A DNA stretch of 61,170 nucleotides, taken from Nocardioides stalactiti (lineage in GTDB: Bacteria; Actinomycetota; Actinomycetes; Propionibacteriales; Nocardioidaceae). Shown here piece by piece: positions 19,827 to 29,537 of this stretch. Under the pieces are notes generated by a model. That model searched no databases and was not told the DNA's origin. It saw only the letters and a list, made by a program, of their open reading frames with translations. A program made the position numbers and the translations under genes. The stretch is from NCBI RefSeq assembly GCF_014180715.1, contig NZ_JACEFC010000010.1:1-61170 (forward strand), read 5' to 3'. Every line of letters begins with the position of its first letter. Within the stretch, counting starts at the first letter, position 1.

Positions 19827-20288
19827 GTGAACACCGGCCCGGAGTACGTCGAGCGGCTCGGCGTCCCCCTCCGCTGGTGGGCGCAGGGCACGATGCTGGT
19901 CGCCACGCTCTGGCTCACCGTCGTGGTGGCCGTGCCCGGCCCGACCGCCTGGGTGGTCACCGCGGTCGCGCTGGCCCTGCTCGGCCTCGCCCTGTGGGGG
20001 TACGGCGACGCGCGGATCACCGTCCGTGACGGCTGGTTCCAGGCGGGCCGCGCCCGGATCGAGGCGCACCACCTCGGCGCAGTCGCTGCGCTCGACGCCG
20101 AGCAGACCCGCCTGGTCGCCGGCCGCGACGCCGACGCCCGCGCGTTCCTGCTGCTGCGGCCCTACCTCAAGCGTGCGGTCAAGGTCGAGATCGCCGACCC
20201 CGCCGACCCGACGCCGTACTGGCTGGTGAGCTCGCGTCACCCGCAGGCCCTGGCGGACGCGCTCGCCGCCCTGCCCCGCGCCCACTGA
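19827..20288 (+). CDS. DUF3093 family membrane protein
   Basis: 153 residues. Two membrane helices lie near the N-terminus (about residues 20-57) and are followed by a small cytoplasmic beta-rich domain with [16 protein letters not shown] and [20 protein letters not shown]3093 proteins are short actinobacterial PH-like membrane proteins without a known role; the M. tuberculosis equivalent is Rv2698. The GTG start has no good ribosome binding site. A weak GATCCT lies 7 nt upstream. Confidence 0.85.
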   Translation: MNTGPEYVERLGVPLRWWAQGTMLVATLWLTVVVAVPGPTAWVVTAVALALLGLALWGYGDARITVRDGWFQAGRARIEAHHLGAVAALDAEQTRLVAGRDADARAFLLLRPYLKRAVKVEIADPADPTPYWLVSSRHPQALADALAALPRAH

Positions 20289-20323
20289 TCGGGCGCCGGT
20301 CGACGACTCGCTAGGGTCGTCCC

Positions 20324-20617
20324 ATGGCAAAGGACGGCGGTTCGAAGGTCTGGTCGATGTTCTCCCTGGTGGCGGCGCTCGGTGGCGCCGCGGCCGCACG
20401 GAAGGCGATCGACAAGTCCTGGCAGGTCAGCACCGGCAAGAAGCCGCCGGAGAACCCGGCCGACCCGGACGTCGACATCTGGGAGGCCGTCGCGTGGGCC
20501 GCGACGACCGGCGCCGCGGTCGCGCTGGCCAAGATGTACGCCCAGCGCCGCGCCGCCAACTACTACGTCCGGTCCACCGGCCACCTGCCGCCCCCGCTCC
20601 GCAAGGACGGTCAGTAG
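20324..20617 (+). CDS. DUF4235 family small membrane protein
   Basis: 97 residues. One hydrophobic segment near the N-terminus (VWSMFSLVAALGGAAAAR) and a second at about residues 53-70 (AWAATTGAAVALA). The middle KSWQVSTGKKPPENP is typical of DUF4235, an actinobacterial family of unknown function. TAGGGT at 20312-20317 sits exactly 6 nt before the ATG, so its mRNA is probably leaderless. A long hairpin follows downstream. Confidence 0.85.
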   Translation: MAKDGGSKVWSMFSLVAALGGAAAARKAIDKSWQVSTGKKPPENPADPDVDIWEAVAWAATTGAAVALAKMYAQRRAANYYVRSTGHLPPPLRKDGQ

Positions 20618-20643
20618 CCCTCGGCTTCTGTCCGACGAGAAGC

Positions 20644-20682
20644 GGGCCGAGCCGATCGCTGACACGCGATCAGGCTCGGCCC
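20644..20682. terminator. Bidirectional hairpin terminator
   Basis: GGGCCGAGCC (20644-20653) plus GATCGC pairs with GCGATC plus GGCTCGGCCC (20673-20682), giving a 16-bp stem with one bulged A and a 6-nt loop. It lies between the convergent DUF4235 and DUF4193 genes and can serve both. Confidence 0.85.
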
Positions 20683-20692
20683 CTCGAACCGC

Positions 20693-20983
20693 TCAGGCGC
20701 AATCGCGACAGATCATCTTCTTCGGGTCGGCCAGCTGGCTGCGGTGATGCACGAGGAAGCAGCTCATGCAGGTGAACTCGTCGTCCTGCTTGGGCTTCAC
20801 CTCGACGGCCAGCTCCTCGTGGGAGAGGTCGGCGCCGGGCAGCTCGAAGGACTCAGCGGCCTCGGTCTCGTCCTCGTCGACCTTGCCGGAGTTCTTGTCG
20901 TGGCGGCGCGCCTTGAGCTCTTCGATGCTCTCCTCGGACTGCTCGTCCTCGTTCTTGCGCGGTGCGTCGTAGTCAGTCGCCAT
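20693..20983 (-). CDS. DUF4193 zinc-ribbon-like protein
   Basis: 96 residues. The N-terminal two thirds are highly charged (KNEDEQSEESIEELKARR) and probably flexible or coiled. The C-terminus carries two CxxC pairs, CMSCF and CRDC, spaced as in a zinc ribbon. DUF4193 is found only in actinobacteria (Rv2699c in M. tuberculosis); it has been noted among widely conserved actinobacterial genes but has no assigned function that I know of. A GGAGG ribosome binding site lies 6 nt before the ATG. Confidence 0.88.
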   Translation of the reverse strand: MATDYDAPRKNEDEQSEESIEELKARRHDKNSGKVDEDETEAAESFELPGADLSHEELAVEVKPKQDDEFTCMSCFLVHHRSQLADPKKMICRDCA

Positions 20984-21131
20984 GACGCTGCCTCCTCTAT
21001 CTCCTTGCCGACGAACGGTCCTCCCCGCCCCGGACCTGCGATTCGTGATCGGCGCGGCAGATTGTGCACTATCCCGGTGCCCAGCGATACCTCGGGTCGG
21101 GCGAGTCGTCGGAACAGCGAGAGAACGCAGG

Positions 21132-21944
21132 CTATTCCCCGGTGAATCCGGTCGCGCGGGCGAGTGCCTCCAGCTCCTCGTAGCCGTGACCCGGGCCACA
21201 CACCACCAGGTCGCGACCGGTCGCCCCACGGAGGACCCCGAGCCGGGCTCCGGCGAGCCGGGCGATCAGCCCGCCGGCGGCGTAGTCCCAGAGGTTGACC
21301 CCCTCCTCGAGGTAGCCGTCGAGGGCACCCTCGGCGACGTGGCAGAGCTCGAGGGCGCAGGAACCGTGCCGCCGGATGTCGCGCACGAGCGGCAGCATCC
21401 GGGCCGTGGCGGCCGCCTGCACCGCGCGCATCTCGGCGCTGTAGGAGAAGCCGGTGGCGATGAGCCGCTGGGCGAGGGGCGCGGGCCCGCGGGCGGCGAG
21501 CGGACGGCCGTCCCGGGTCGCGACACCACCCCCGGGGAGGTCCGGGGCGACGTAGCCGACGTAGGCGCGGCCCTTGGCCGCGTCGAGGACGACCCCGGCG
21601 ACCACCTCGCCGTCGACCTCGGCCGCGATCGACACCGAGAACTCGGGCAGGCCGTAGAGGAAGTTGACGGTCCCGTCGATCGGGTCGACGACCCACCGCA
21701 CGCCGCTCGTCCCCGCGACGTCGTCCCCCTCCTCCCCCAGCACCGCGTCGTCGGGGCGCACCGCGAGCACGCGGGACCGGATGAGGTCCTCGGCAGCCCG
21801 GTCGGCGACGGTGACGACGTCGACGTCACTGGACTTGGTGGCGGCGACGTCCACGCCGCGCTCGGCGTGCTCGAGGACGAGCGCCGCGGCGTCGCGGGCT
21901 GTGGCGAGCGCGAGGTCGGCGAGCTCCTGCGGGAGTCCGCTCAC
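21132..21944 (-). CDS. suhB: Inositol monophosphatase family protein
   Basis: 270 residues, the normal size for the Mg2+-dependent IMPase family. Metal-site motifs are [18 protein letters not shown] and [12 protein letters not shown]. It probably hydrolyses myo-inositol 1-phosphate, supplying inositol for phosphatidylinositol and mycothiol; other sugar phosphates are possible. The GTG start overlaps the ferrochelatase stop as GTGA. Position matches Rv2701c (suhB). Confidence 0.88.
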   Translation of the reverse strand: MSGLPQELADLALATARDAAALVLEHAERGVDVAATKSSDVDVVTVADRAAEDLIRSRVLAVRPDDAVLGEEGDDVAGTSGVRWVVDPIDGTVNFLYGLPEFSVSIAAEVDGEVVAGVVLDAAKGRAYVGYVAPDLPGGGVATRDGRPLAARGPAPLAQRLIATGFSYSAEMRAVQAAATARMLPLVRDIRRHGSCALELCHVAEGALDGYLEEGVNLWDYAAGGLIARLAGARLGVLRGATGRDLVVCGPGHGYEELEALARATGFTGE

Positions 21945-22963
21945 GTCTCGGTCCGCGGCAGGCAGCACCCGACCGGACACGCCTCGATCGGGCGGTCCAG
22001 GGCGAGCTCGAGCAGCGCCGAGACGAAGCGCGGGTCGGTGCCGGCGGTGCCGGCGCGCCGGGCAGGGATCCCGAGCCGCTCCGCGGTCGCGAGCGCCTCG
22101 GTGTCGAGGTCGTAGACGACCTCCATGTGGTCGGAGATGAAGCCGACGGGGATGAGCACGACCGCGGTCACGCCCTCGGCGGCGAGCTCCTCGAGCCGGT
22201 CGTTGACGTCGGGCTCGAGCCACGGCGTGTGCGGCGAGCCGCTCCGGGAGCAGTAGACCAGCTCGTGCGCGCGCTCGACCCCGGTCGCGGTCGCGACCCC
22301 CTCGGCCACGGCTGCGGCGGCAGCGAGGTGCTGGGCGACGTACTCCCCTCCGGTCGGGCCGCTCTCGTCGTTCATCTTCGTCGGGATGGAATGGGTGACG
22401 AACACCAGTCGTGCCTCGTCGCGCACGTCCTCCGGCAGGTCCGTGACCGCAGCGACCGTGCGATCGACGAACGCGGCGACGAAGCCGGGGTGGTGGGCGA
22501 ACCAGCGGATCTTGTCGATCTGTGGCGCACCGGGGACCTCGGCGACGGCGGCGGCGAGGTTCTCTCGGTACTGCCGGCAGCTCGACCACGACGAGTAGGC
22601 GCTGGTCGCGATGCAGGCGACCCGCTGCCGGCCGTCAGCGGTCATCTGGCGGACGGCGTCGACGAGGTAGGGCTCCCAGTTGCGGTTGCCCCAGTAGACC
22701 GGGAGATCGACGCCCTGGGCCGCCAGGTCGGCCTCCAGCGCGGCGATGAGCGCCTTGTTCTGGTCGTTGATCGGCGAGCGGCCGCCGAACAGGAAGTAGT
22801 GCTCGCCCACCTGGGCGAGCCGTTCGCGCGGAATGCCCCGACCGCGCGTCACGTTCTCGAGGAACGGCACCACGTCGTCAGGCCCCTCCGGTCCACCGAA
22901 GCCGAGCAGCAGGATCGCGTCGTACGGGGTCGACTCGGGAATCGGTGTCCGGGGATTCGTCAC
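21941..22963 (-). CDS. hemH: Ferrochelatase (coproporphyrin-type)
   Basis: 340 residues. It inserts Fe2+ into a porphyrin; actinobacteria use coproporphyrin III (the CpfC role). Visible are [14 protein letters not shown] near the N-terminus, the [10 protein letters not shown] strand with the catalytic His, and HMEVVYDLD. The C-terminal CPVGCC provides Cys residues for the [2Fe-2S] cluster typical of actinobacterial enzymes. TACGAT (22970-22975) is 6 nt before the GTG, indicating a leaderless mRNA. It is divergent from the MFS gene by 32 bp and co-transcribed with the IMPase gene. Confidence 0.94.
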   Translation of the reverse strand: MTNPRTPIPESTPYDAILLLGFGGPEGPDDVVPFLENVTRGRGIPRERLAQVGEHYFLFGGRSPINDQNKALIAALEADLAAQGVDLPVYWGNRNWEPYLVDAVRQMTADGRQRVACIATSAYSSWSSCRQYRENLAAAVAEVPGAPQIDKIRWFAHHPGFVAAFVDRTVAAVTDLPEDVRDEARLVFVTHSIPTKMNDESGPTGGEYVAQHLAAAAAVAEGVATATGVERAHELVYCSRSGSPHTPWLEPDVNDRLEELAAEGVTAVVLIPVGFISDHMEVVYDLDTEALATAERLGIPARRAGTAGTDPRFVSALLELALDRPIEACPVGCCLPRTET

Positions 22964-22995
22964 CGGACCATCGTAGGGAGGACCATCGAGAGGTC

Positions 22996-24237
22996 ATGCT
23001 CGCCTCCGCCATCGCGCCCTACCGCCGGATCTTCTCGCCCGCGACCGCCCTGTTCAGCCTGACCGGCCTGGTCGCCCGGCTGCCCATCTCGATGGTCGGT
23101 CTCGGGATCGTCCTGCTGGCCGAGCACGAGACCGGCTCCTACGCGTTCGCCGGCGCCGTCTCGGCGACCGCGCTCGTCGCCAATGCCGGGTTCGCGGTCG
23201 CCCAGGGACGGCTCCTCGACCGGCTCGGCCAGGCGCGGGTGCTTCCGATCCTGATCACCCTGTGGGGCGCGGGCCTGGCCCTGGCGATGGTCGCGCTCGG
23301 TGCGGACTGGCCGATCTGGAGCGTCTACGTGTTGGCGGCCGTCGCCGGTGCTGCCCTGCCCTCCGTCGGCACGTGCGTGCGGGCGCGCTGGTCGCACTGC
23401 CTCAAGGACGACCCGGCGCGCCTGCACACGGCCTTCTCGTTCGAGGCGGTCGCAGACGAGACCGTCTTCCTCCTCGGGCCGATCGTCGTCACGACCCTCG
23501 CGACGGCGGTGCACCCTTATGCCGGCCTGACCGCCGCGCTCGGCTTCGGCCTGGTCGGCACCTACGTCTTCGGGGCGCTCCGCTCCACCGAGCCGCCGGT
23601 CCACCCGGCCCCGCCCGCCGGGACGGTTCGTCCGGCGATGCCGTGGGGCGCGATCGCACCCCTCGCCGTGCTCACCTTCGCCCTCGGCGTGCTGTTCGGC
23701 GCCGCCGAGGTCAGCACCGTCGCCTTCGCCGAGGAGGAGGGCCAGCAGGGCGCAGCGGGCTTCCTGCTCGCCCTGTGGGCGCTCGGCAGCCTCCTCGCCG
23801 GCCTGGTCTCGGGTGCCGTCGCCTGGAAGCAGGGACCGCTCATCCGGATGCGCTGGGGTGCACTCGGCATGGCTGCCGCGATGGCACCGCTCTTCCTCGT
23901 CCCGTCGATCCCGGTCATGGGCCTGGTGCTGCTCGTCGGCGGCGTCGCGATCTCGCCGACCCTGATCGCCGCGATGTCCCTGGCCGAGCAGGTGCTGCCC
24001 GGCGCGCGGCTGACCGAGGGGATGATGATCCTGCAGACCGGCATCGCCCTCGGGCTCGCTCCGGGCGCGGCGCTGGCGGGCGTCGTGATCGAGGCGTCCG
24101 GTGCCTCCACCGCCTACCTGGTGTCCCTGGGCGGCGGCGTGCTGGCGCTGGCTGCTGCCCTCGCGACCCGCGTCCCCGCTACCGTGCAGTCCCATGGCGA
24201 GGGCGCAGGCGCAGGGGTCCAGCAGCACGTGGCGTAA
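22996..24237 (+). CDS. Major facilitator superfamily transporter
   Basis: 413 residues with about 12 hydrophobic segments. The loop after helix 2 has QGRLLDRLGQARVLP, an MFS-type motif A variant. The substrate is unknown. The ATG at 22996 is the first usable start; GAGAGG is only 2-3 nt upstream and an AGGGAGG is 15 nt upstream, so initiation is unclear. The 3' end overlaps the next gene by 44 bp in another frame. It shares a 32-bp divergent promoter region with ferrochelatase. Confidence 0.82.
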   Translation: MLASAIAPYRRIFSPATALFSLTGLVARLPISMVGLGIVLLAEHETGSYAFAGAVSATALVANAGFAVAQGRLLDRLGQARVLPILITLWGAGLALAMVALGADWPIWSVYVLAAVAGAALPSVGTCVRARWSHCLKDDPARLHTAFSFEAVADETVFLLGPIVVTTLATAVHPYAGLTAALGFGLVGTYVFGALRSTEPPVHPAPPAGTVRPAMPWGAIAPLAVLTFALGVLFGAAEVSTVAFAEEEGQQGAAGFLLALWALGSLLAGLVSGAVAWKQGPLIRMRWGALGMAAAMAPLFLVPSIPVMGLVLLVGGVAISPTLIAAMSLAEQVLPGARLTEGMMILQTGIALGLAPGAALAGVVIEASGASTAYLVSLGGGVLALAAALATRVPATVQSHGEGAGAGVQQHVA

Positions 24238-25525
24238 CTGGTCCGGGCTCGAGGTCGCGCGCAACCTGAGGACGGCGACACCGACCGGGGTCGACGACGT
24301 CGTCGCCGAGGTACGGCGTGCCGCCGAGCGCGGCGAGACGGTGAAGATGGCCGGCACCGGCCACAGCTTCACCGCGATCGCCCGGCCGGAGCACACCTTG
24401 CTCCAGCCCGGCGGGCTCACCGGGATCACCGACGTCGACCGCGACGCGATGACGGTGACGGCACGGTCCGGCACCCAGCTCAAGGTGCTCAACGCCGAGC
24501 TCGAGCGGCTCGGGCTCAGCCTGCACAACATGGGCGACATCGCCGAGCAGACCCTCGCGGGAGCCATCTCGACCGGCACCCACGGCACCGGTGGCCGTGC
24601 GGCCGGGCTGGCTGCTCAGGTGGTCGGCCTCGAGCTGGTGACCGGGACCGGCGAGCTGCTGCGGCTGACCGGAGCGGACGACCCCGACCTGCTCGACCTG
24701 GCGAGGGTCGGCCTGGGCGCCCTCGGGATCCTGGTGTCGATCACGTTCGCCGTGGAGGAGCTGTTCCTGCTCCACGCCGAGGAACGGCCGTTGTCGTGGG
24801 ACGAAGGGCTCGCGACGTTCGACGAGGTGACGGCCACCCACGACCACGTCGACATGTACTGGTTCCCCCACACCGACCGGCTCCTCAGCAAGCGCAACAC
24901 GCGGTGCGGCACCGACCTCAGCCAGGCGGAGCCGCTCCCCCGCTGGCGGCACGCGATCGACGACCAGTTCCTGTCCAACACCGTGTTCGGGCTCCAGACC
25001 GCCGCGCTCAACCGCGCGCCGCGGGCGATCCCAGCCGCCAACCGGTTCGCCTCACGCCTCCTTGGCGCCCGGACCTACACCGACGTGGCGCACCGGGTCT
25101 TCACCGCCGAGCGCCGGGTGGTCTTCCGCGAGATGGAGTACGCCGTCCCGCGCACCGCCGGGCTCGACGCGCTGCGCGAGGCGCGACGGATGCTGGAGGC
25201 CTCCGGCCTGACCGTGTCGTTCCCGGTCGAGGTCCGGGTCGCGCCGGCCGACGACGTCGCGCTGTCGACCGCCGCCGGCCGTGACTCCCTCTACCTGGCC
25301 TTCCACGTCCATCACGCGACCGACCACGGGCGCTACTTCGCGCTGATGGAGGCCGTGATGCGCGACCACGACGGCCGACCGCACTGGGGCAAGCTCCACA
25401 CCCGGGACGCGGCCGACCTGGCCGAGCTCTATCCACGGTTCGAGGACTTCCTCGCCCTGCGGGACCGGCTCGACCCCGGCCGCGTCCTCACCAACGGCTA
25501 CCTGCGCCAGGTCCTGGGCAGCTGA
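24194..25525 (+). CDS. FAD-binding D-arabinono-1,4-lactone oxidase family protein
   Basis: 443 residues. The N-terminal FAD-binding PCMH domain carries AGTGHSFTAIA, ISTGTHGTGG and LELVTGTGELL; the C-terminal ALO domain begins near residue 190 and ends RVLTNGYLRQVLG. Such enzymes oxidise aldonolactones or alditols, linked to ascorbate-like or arabinose metabolism. No HWGK-type deviation is seen: HWGKLHT is present near residue 400. ATG at 24194 is supported by TACCGT 8 nt upstream. It overlaps the MFS gene by 44 bp. Confidence 0.88.
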   Translation: MARAQAQGSSSTWRNWSGLEVARNLRTATPTGVDDVVAEVRRAAERGETVKMAGTGHSFTAIARPEHTLLQPGGLTGITDVDRDAMTVTARSGTQLKVLNAELERLGLSLHNMGDIAEQTLAGAISTGTHGTGGRAAGLAAQVVGLELVTGTGELLRLTGADDPDLLDLARVGLGALGILVSITFAVEELFLLHAEERPLSWDEGLATFDEVTATHDHVDMYWFPHTDRLLSKRNTRCGTDLSQAEPLPRWRHAIDDQFLSNTVFGLQTAALNRAPRAIPAANRFASRLLGARTYTDVAHRVFTAERRVVFREMEYAVPRTAGLDALREARRMLEASGLTVSFPVEVRVAPADDVALSTAAGRDSLYLAFHVHHATDHGRYFALMEAVMRDHDGRPHWGKLHTRDAADLAELYPRFEDFLALRDRLDPGRVLTNGYLRQVLGS

Positions 25526-25527
25526 CC

Positions 25528-25920
25528 GTGCCGGCCGATGCCTCCGGGCACGCCTGTCCGTGCGGGTCGGGGACGCCGTACGACGCCTGCTGCGGCGCGA
25601 TCCACCGGGGCGAGCGTGTCGCGGCGACCGCGGAGGAGCTGATGCGGTCGCGTTACAGCGCGTTCGCGGTGGGTGATGCGTCGTACCTGCTGGAGTCCTG
25701 GCACCCGGCGACGCGACCGCCGACGCTCGACCTCGACCCGACCGTGCGCTGGACCGGGCTGGAGATCGTCGCGACCGACGCCGGCGGGCCCGACGACCTC
25801 AACGGTGTCGTCGAGTTCCGGGCCCACCACGACCACGACGGCGAGGAGGGGGTCCTGCACGAGATCAGCCGGTTCCGGCGGCACGACGGCCCCTGGCGCT
25901 ACGTGCGCGGCCGCTCCTAG
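25528..25920 (+). CDS. YchJ-family SEC-C motif protein
   Basis: 130 residues. The N-terminal SEC-C zinc motif is CPCGSGTPYDACCG, followed by RYSAFAVGDASYLLESWHP, the mark of the YchJ (UPF0225) family with a nuclear-transport-factor-2-like fold. Function is unknown. It starts with GTG 2 bp after the stop of the lactone oxidase gene, so it is probably translated by coupling. Confidence 0.88.
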   Translation: MPADASGHACPCGSGTPYDACCGAIHRGERVAATAEELMRSRYSAFAVGDASYLLESWHPATRPPTLDLDPTVRWTGLEIVATDAGGPDDLNGVVEFRAHHDHDGEEGVLHEISRFRRHDGPWRYVRGRS

Positions 25921-25943
25921 TGGCGCACCCTATGCTCCGGGCC

Positions 25944-26282
25944 ATGGCTGGTTCCCGTGTCCGTGCCGTCGGCGCCCTCCGCGCCGCCGTAGGTGTCGCG
26001 CTGCTCGCGGCCCCGAAGGCGATCTCGCGCAACGACGACGCCGACTTCACCCTGCTCATGCGGACCATCGGCGTGCGCGACCTGGTCCTCGGCACGGGGG
26101 CGCTCCTCGGCGGCGCCGGACCGGGTGGCCCTCTCTGGGGCCGGGCAGCGCTGGCCAGCGACTCGCTCGACGTCGTCGTCGGCACCCTGTCGATCCCCAA
26201 GGTCGGGCTCGGCGGCGGCCTGGTCGCCGCCCTGCTCCCGGTGCCGTTCGCTGCCGCGGACGTCTGGTCCCTGCGCGGCTGA
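25944..26282 (+). CDS. Small membrane protein, unknown function
   Basis: 112 residues and mostly hydrophobic, with three to four short membrane segments (AAVGVALLAAPKAI, VLGTGALLGGAG, GGGLVAALLPVPFAAA). The central DDADFTLLMRTIGVRDL resembles DUF4267-like membrane proteins, but this is not firm. ATG at 25944 has TATGCT 7 nt upstream, suggesting its own leaderless promoter only 24 bp after the YchJ gene. Confidence 0.7.
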   Translation: MAGSRVRAVGALRAAVGVALLAAPKAISRNDDADFTLLMRTIGVRDLVLGTGALLGGAGPGGPLWGRAALASDSLDVVVGTLSIPKVGLGGGLVAALLPVPFAAADVWSLRG

Positions 26283-26378
26283 CGTTCGGCGCCGGGTCGG
26301 TCGCCAGAAATGTCGACAGATCGCCACACGCCGGAGAGGCATCCCGATCAGCGCCGTTCGCGCGCGTAGTCTCGGCCC

Positions 26379-27353
26379 ATGGCCGCCCTCGACCTCGCAG
26401 GAGTCAGCGACGATGGCCGGCGTCTGCTCCTCGTGGGTCAGCAGGGCGAGGAGTTCGACCTCGAGATCACCCCTGCGCTGCGCGCCGCGATCCGTGGCGA
26501 GGCCACCCGTTCCGCCCGTTCCACCCGTCCGGCTGCGTTGGAGAACCAGATGACGAGCACCCTCCGCCCTCGCGAGATCCAGGTCCGGATCCGAGCCGGT
26601 GAGACCCCAGAGTCGGTCGCCACCGCGGCGCAGACCACCGTCGACGCGATCATGCCCTTCATCGCGCCGGTCCTCGCCGAGCGTGCGCACGTGGCCGAGC
26701 GCGCCCAGAAGTCCTCACTGCGTCGTCCGCTGGGCGACGGCGGCTCCGGGACCCGCGTCCTCGGCGACGCCGTCGCGACCCACCTGGTGAGCCAGCAGGC
26801 CAAGATCGACCAGGTCACCTGGGACGCCTACCGCCGCGACGACGGCCGCTGGGAGCTCACCGGCACCTTCGCGACCACGCCGCGCACCGGTACTGCCCGG
26901 TTCACCTTCGACGGTCCCGGCAACTACGTGGTGGCCGACAACGACGACGCCAAGTGGCTCGTCGGTGACCTCGTCGTCGTGTCCGAGTCGCCGCGCCGCG
27001 ACGACCTCCAGGAGGCGCGGGAGCGGCGACTCGCGGTGGTCCCGGCCGAGGAGCTGCCGCTCGGCGACGACGTCCTCGACCTGGTCGGCGTCGAGACCGA
27101 GGCGGCGATGTTCGAGACCCCCGCCCTGCACACGCCGGAGCCCGCACCCGCCCACTCGCCGGGGCACCCGTCCGGCGACGAGCCGCTCCGCGTCACCGCG
27201 CACGACGACCCGGCCCTCCTCAGCGCCCCCGAGGAGCCGCACGCAGACGACGGCGCCGACGCGTCGCGTCACCGCCGACCGGTCGCCAAGAAGCGCGGCC
27301 GGGCCTCGGTCCCGAGCTGGGACGAGATCATGTTCGGCGGCTCCGGGGACTGA
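26379..27353 (+). CDS. sepH: Septation protein SepH (DUF3071)
   Basis: 324 residues. The N-terminal DUF3071 domain covers about residues 1-170 and contains a helix-turn-helix-like segment (LRPREIQVRIRAGETPESVA). The C-terminal half is acidic and disordered, ending in a basic stretch KKRGRASVPSWDEI typical of the family. SepH binds FtsZ and stimulates assembly of the division ring in Streptomyces and mycobacteria. TAGTCT at 26367-26372 is 6 nt before the ATG, so the mRNA is probably leaderless. Confidence 0.92.
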   Translation: MAALDLAGVSDDGRRLLLVGQQGEEFDLEITPALRAAIRGEATRSARSTRPAALENQMTSTLRPREIQVRIRAGETPESVATAAQTTVDAIMPFIAPVLAERAHVAERAQKSSLRRPLGDGGSGTRVLGDAVATHLVSQQAKIDQVTWDAYRRDDGRWELTGTFATTPRTGTARFTFDGPGNYVVADNDDAKWLVGDLVVVSESPRRDDLQEARERRLAVVPAEELPLGDDVLDLVGVETEAAMFETPALHTPEPAPAHSPGHPSGDEPLRVTAHDDPALLSAPEEPHADDGADASRHRRPVAKKRGRASVPSWDEIMFGGSGD

Positions 27354-27457
27354 TCCCTGCAGGCTCCCGCTGTCTTCTTGACGCCGGGGTGTGCGCTGTC
27401 CAGGGCCGCTGAGACGGACCCTGACCGGCGGCTCCGATTTCGGTCTACGCTGCCCGC

Positions 27458-29524
27458 ATGTCCTCCTTCGTGACCGGCGCCACGGGCTTCATCGGTCGTC
27501 ATCTCGTCAGCGAGCTCGTCGATCACCGCGAGGGGCCGATCTACGTGCTCGTGCGCGCGTCCTCCCTCGGGCGGATGGAGACGATGATCCAGCAGTGGAC
27601 CGGCGGGGCCGGCTCGACGCCCGTCATCCCCGTCGTCGGCGACCTCGGCGAACCCGGCCTCGGCGTCGACCCCGACTGGGTCGCCGACAACGTCGGCAAG
27701 ATCGACCACTTCTTCCACCTCGCCGCGATCTACGACATGACGGCCGACGACGCGACCAACGACGCGATGAACGTCGACGGGACCCGCAACGCACTGGCGC
27801 TGGCCGGGGCGCTCGAGGCCGGGCGGTTCCACCAGGTCTCCTCGGTCGCCGCGGCCGGCGACTACCACGGCCGCTTCAGCGAGTCGATGTTCGACGAGGG
27901 CCAGCCACTGCCGTCGCCGTACCACCGGACGAAGTACGAGTCGGAGAAGATCGTGCGCGAGGAGAGCACCGTCCCGTGGCGGGTCTATCGCCCGGCGATC
28001 GTCGTGGGTCACTCCGAGACCGGCGCGATGGACAAAATCGACGGCCCGTACTACTTCTTCCCGGTCATCAAGCGGCTGCGTGACAACCTGCCGTCGTGGC
28101 TGCCGCTGGTCGGCATCGACCTCGGTGACACCAACCTGGTGCCGGTCGACTACGTCGCCAAGGCGATGGACCACCTCGCCCACCTGCCCGACCGGGACGG
28201 CGAGGCCTTCCACCTGGTCAACCCCGAGCCGCAGTCGACGATCGAGATGATCAACGCGTTCTGCGCGGCGGCGGGCGCCCCCAGGTTCGCCACGCCGATC
28301 GACCGCAACCTGACCGCCGGAGCGACCGGCCTGCTCCCCCGCGCCCTGCGGCCGAGCAGCCTCATCAACGCCGTCGTCCGCACGGCGCCCGCCCACCTCG
28401 TCCTCGACCAGACCCTGGGGCGGCTCGGCATCCCGGCCGAGGTCGTCAGCCACGCATCGTTCACTGCCGTCTTCGACTCCCGGGAGACCGAGCGGGCCCT
28501 CGCCGGCAGCGGGATCAGCGTCCCGGACCTGGAGTCCTACGCCCGCACGCTGTGGGGATTCTGGGAGGAGAACCTCGACGACACCACCGCCAAGGACAAG
28601 CGCACCCGCACCGCTCTGAAGGGCAAGCACGTCGTCATCACCGGCGCCTCCTCGGGCATCGGCAAGGTCACCGCCCTCAAGGTCGCCCAGGCCGGCGGCA
28701 TCCCGGTCCTGGTCGCGCGCGGCAAGGACAAGCTCGAGGAGACCAAGGCCACGATCGAGCTGCGCGGCGGCCAGGCCCACGTCTTCGCGTGCGACCTGTC
28801 CGACCTGCGGGCCATCGACGACCTGTGCGAGCGGATGTCCACCGAGCTGCCGACGGTCGACTTCGTCGTCAACAACGCCGGGCGGTCGATCCGTCGTTCG
28901 CTCAAGCTGTCGCACGACCGCTTCCACGACTTCGAGCGCACCATGCAGCTCAACTACTTCGGCGCGATCCGGCTGATCATGGGCCTGATGCCGAAGCTCC
29001 ACGAGCAGCGCTCGGGCCACATCGTCAACATCTCCTCGATCGGCGTGCAGACGAACCCGCCGCGGTTCTCGGCCTACGTGGCCTCCAAGGCGGCGCTCGA
29101 CGCCTGGAGCAACGTGGTGGCGTCCGAGGTCGTCGGACACGGCATCTCGTTCACCAACATCCACATGCCGTTGGTGCGGACGCCGATGATCGCCCCGACC
29201 AAGATGTACGACAAGTTCCCGACGCTCTCGCCGGCGCAGGCAGCCGACCTGGTGATCAAGGCGATGGTGGAGAAGCCCCACGAGATCAACACGTTCGCGG
29301 GCAACGCCGGCGCAGTCGCCCACACCTTCGCGCCGAAGGCGGCGTTCCGGGTGCTCAACCTCGCCTACCAGGTCTTCCCCGACAGCGCGGCCGCCAAGGC
29401 TCGTTCGGGCCCCGCGGACTCTGCGCCCGAGGTGGTGGCGCCCGAGGCGGTCGGCGACGTGACCGGCGGTCGGGAGTCCGAGCAGATGCTGATGGCCCGG
29501 CTGTTCCCGGGCGTCCACTGGTAG
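27458..29524 (+). CDS. Two-domain SDR protein, fatty acyl-CoA reductase-like
   Basis: 688 residues. The first half is an extended SDR/male-sterility domain (TGATGFIGRHLV at 7-18, YHRTKYESEK with the Tyr-Lys pair near 155). The second half is a classical SDR (TGASSGIGK near 395, NNAGRS, SAYVASKAALD). This fusion matches AcrA1 (Rv3391)-type and Marinobacter-type enzymes that reduce fatty acyl-CoA to alcohol through the aldehyde using NADPH. Substrate is inferred from the architecture. TACGCT (27446-27451) lies 6 nt before the ATG. It is convergent with the rhodanese gene. Confidence 0.82.
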   Translation: MSSFVTGATGFIGRHLVSELVDHREGPIYVLVRASSLGRMETMIQQWTGGAGSTPVIPVVGDLGEPGLGVDPDWVADNVGKIDHFFHLAAIYDMTADDATNDAMNVDGTRNALALAGALEAGRFHQVSSVAAAGDYHGRFSESMFDEGQPLPSPYHRTKYESEKIVREESTVPWRVYRPAIVVGHSETGAMDKIDGPYYFFPVIKRLRDNLPSWLPLVGIDLGDTNLVPVDYVAKAMDHLAHLPDRDGEAFHLVNPEPQSTIEMINAFCAAAGAPRFATPIDRNLTAGATGLLPRALRPSSLINAVVRTAPAHLVLDQTLGRLGIPAEVVSHASFTAVFDSRETERALAGSGISVPDLESYARTLWGFWEENLDDTTAKDKRTRTALKGKHVVITGASSGIGKVTALKVAQAGGIPVLVARGKDKLEETKATIELRGGQAHVFACDLSDLRAIDDLCERMSTELPTVDFVVNNAGRSIRRSLKLSHDRFHDFERTMQLNYFGAIRLIMGLMPKLHEQRSGHIVNISSIGVQTNPPRFSAYVASKAALDAWSNVVASEVVGHGISFTNIHMPLVRTPMIAPTKMYDKFPTLSPAQAADLVIKAMVEKPHEINTFAGNAGAVAHTFAPKAAFRVLNLAYQVFPDSAAAKARSGPADSAPEVVAPEAVGDVTGGRESEQMLMARLFPGVHW

Positions 29525-29537
29525 GTCGGTCGCTCGG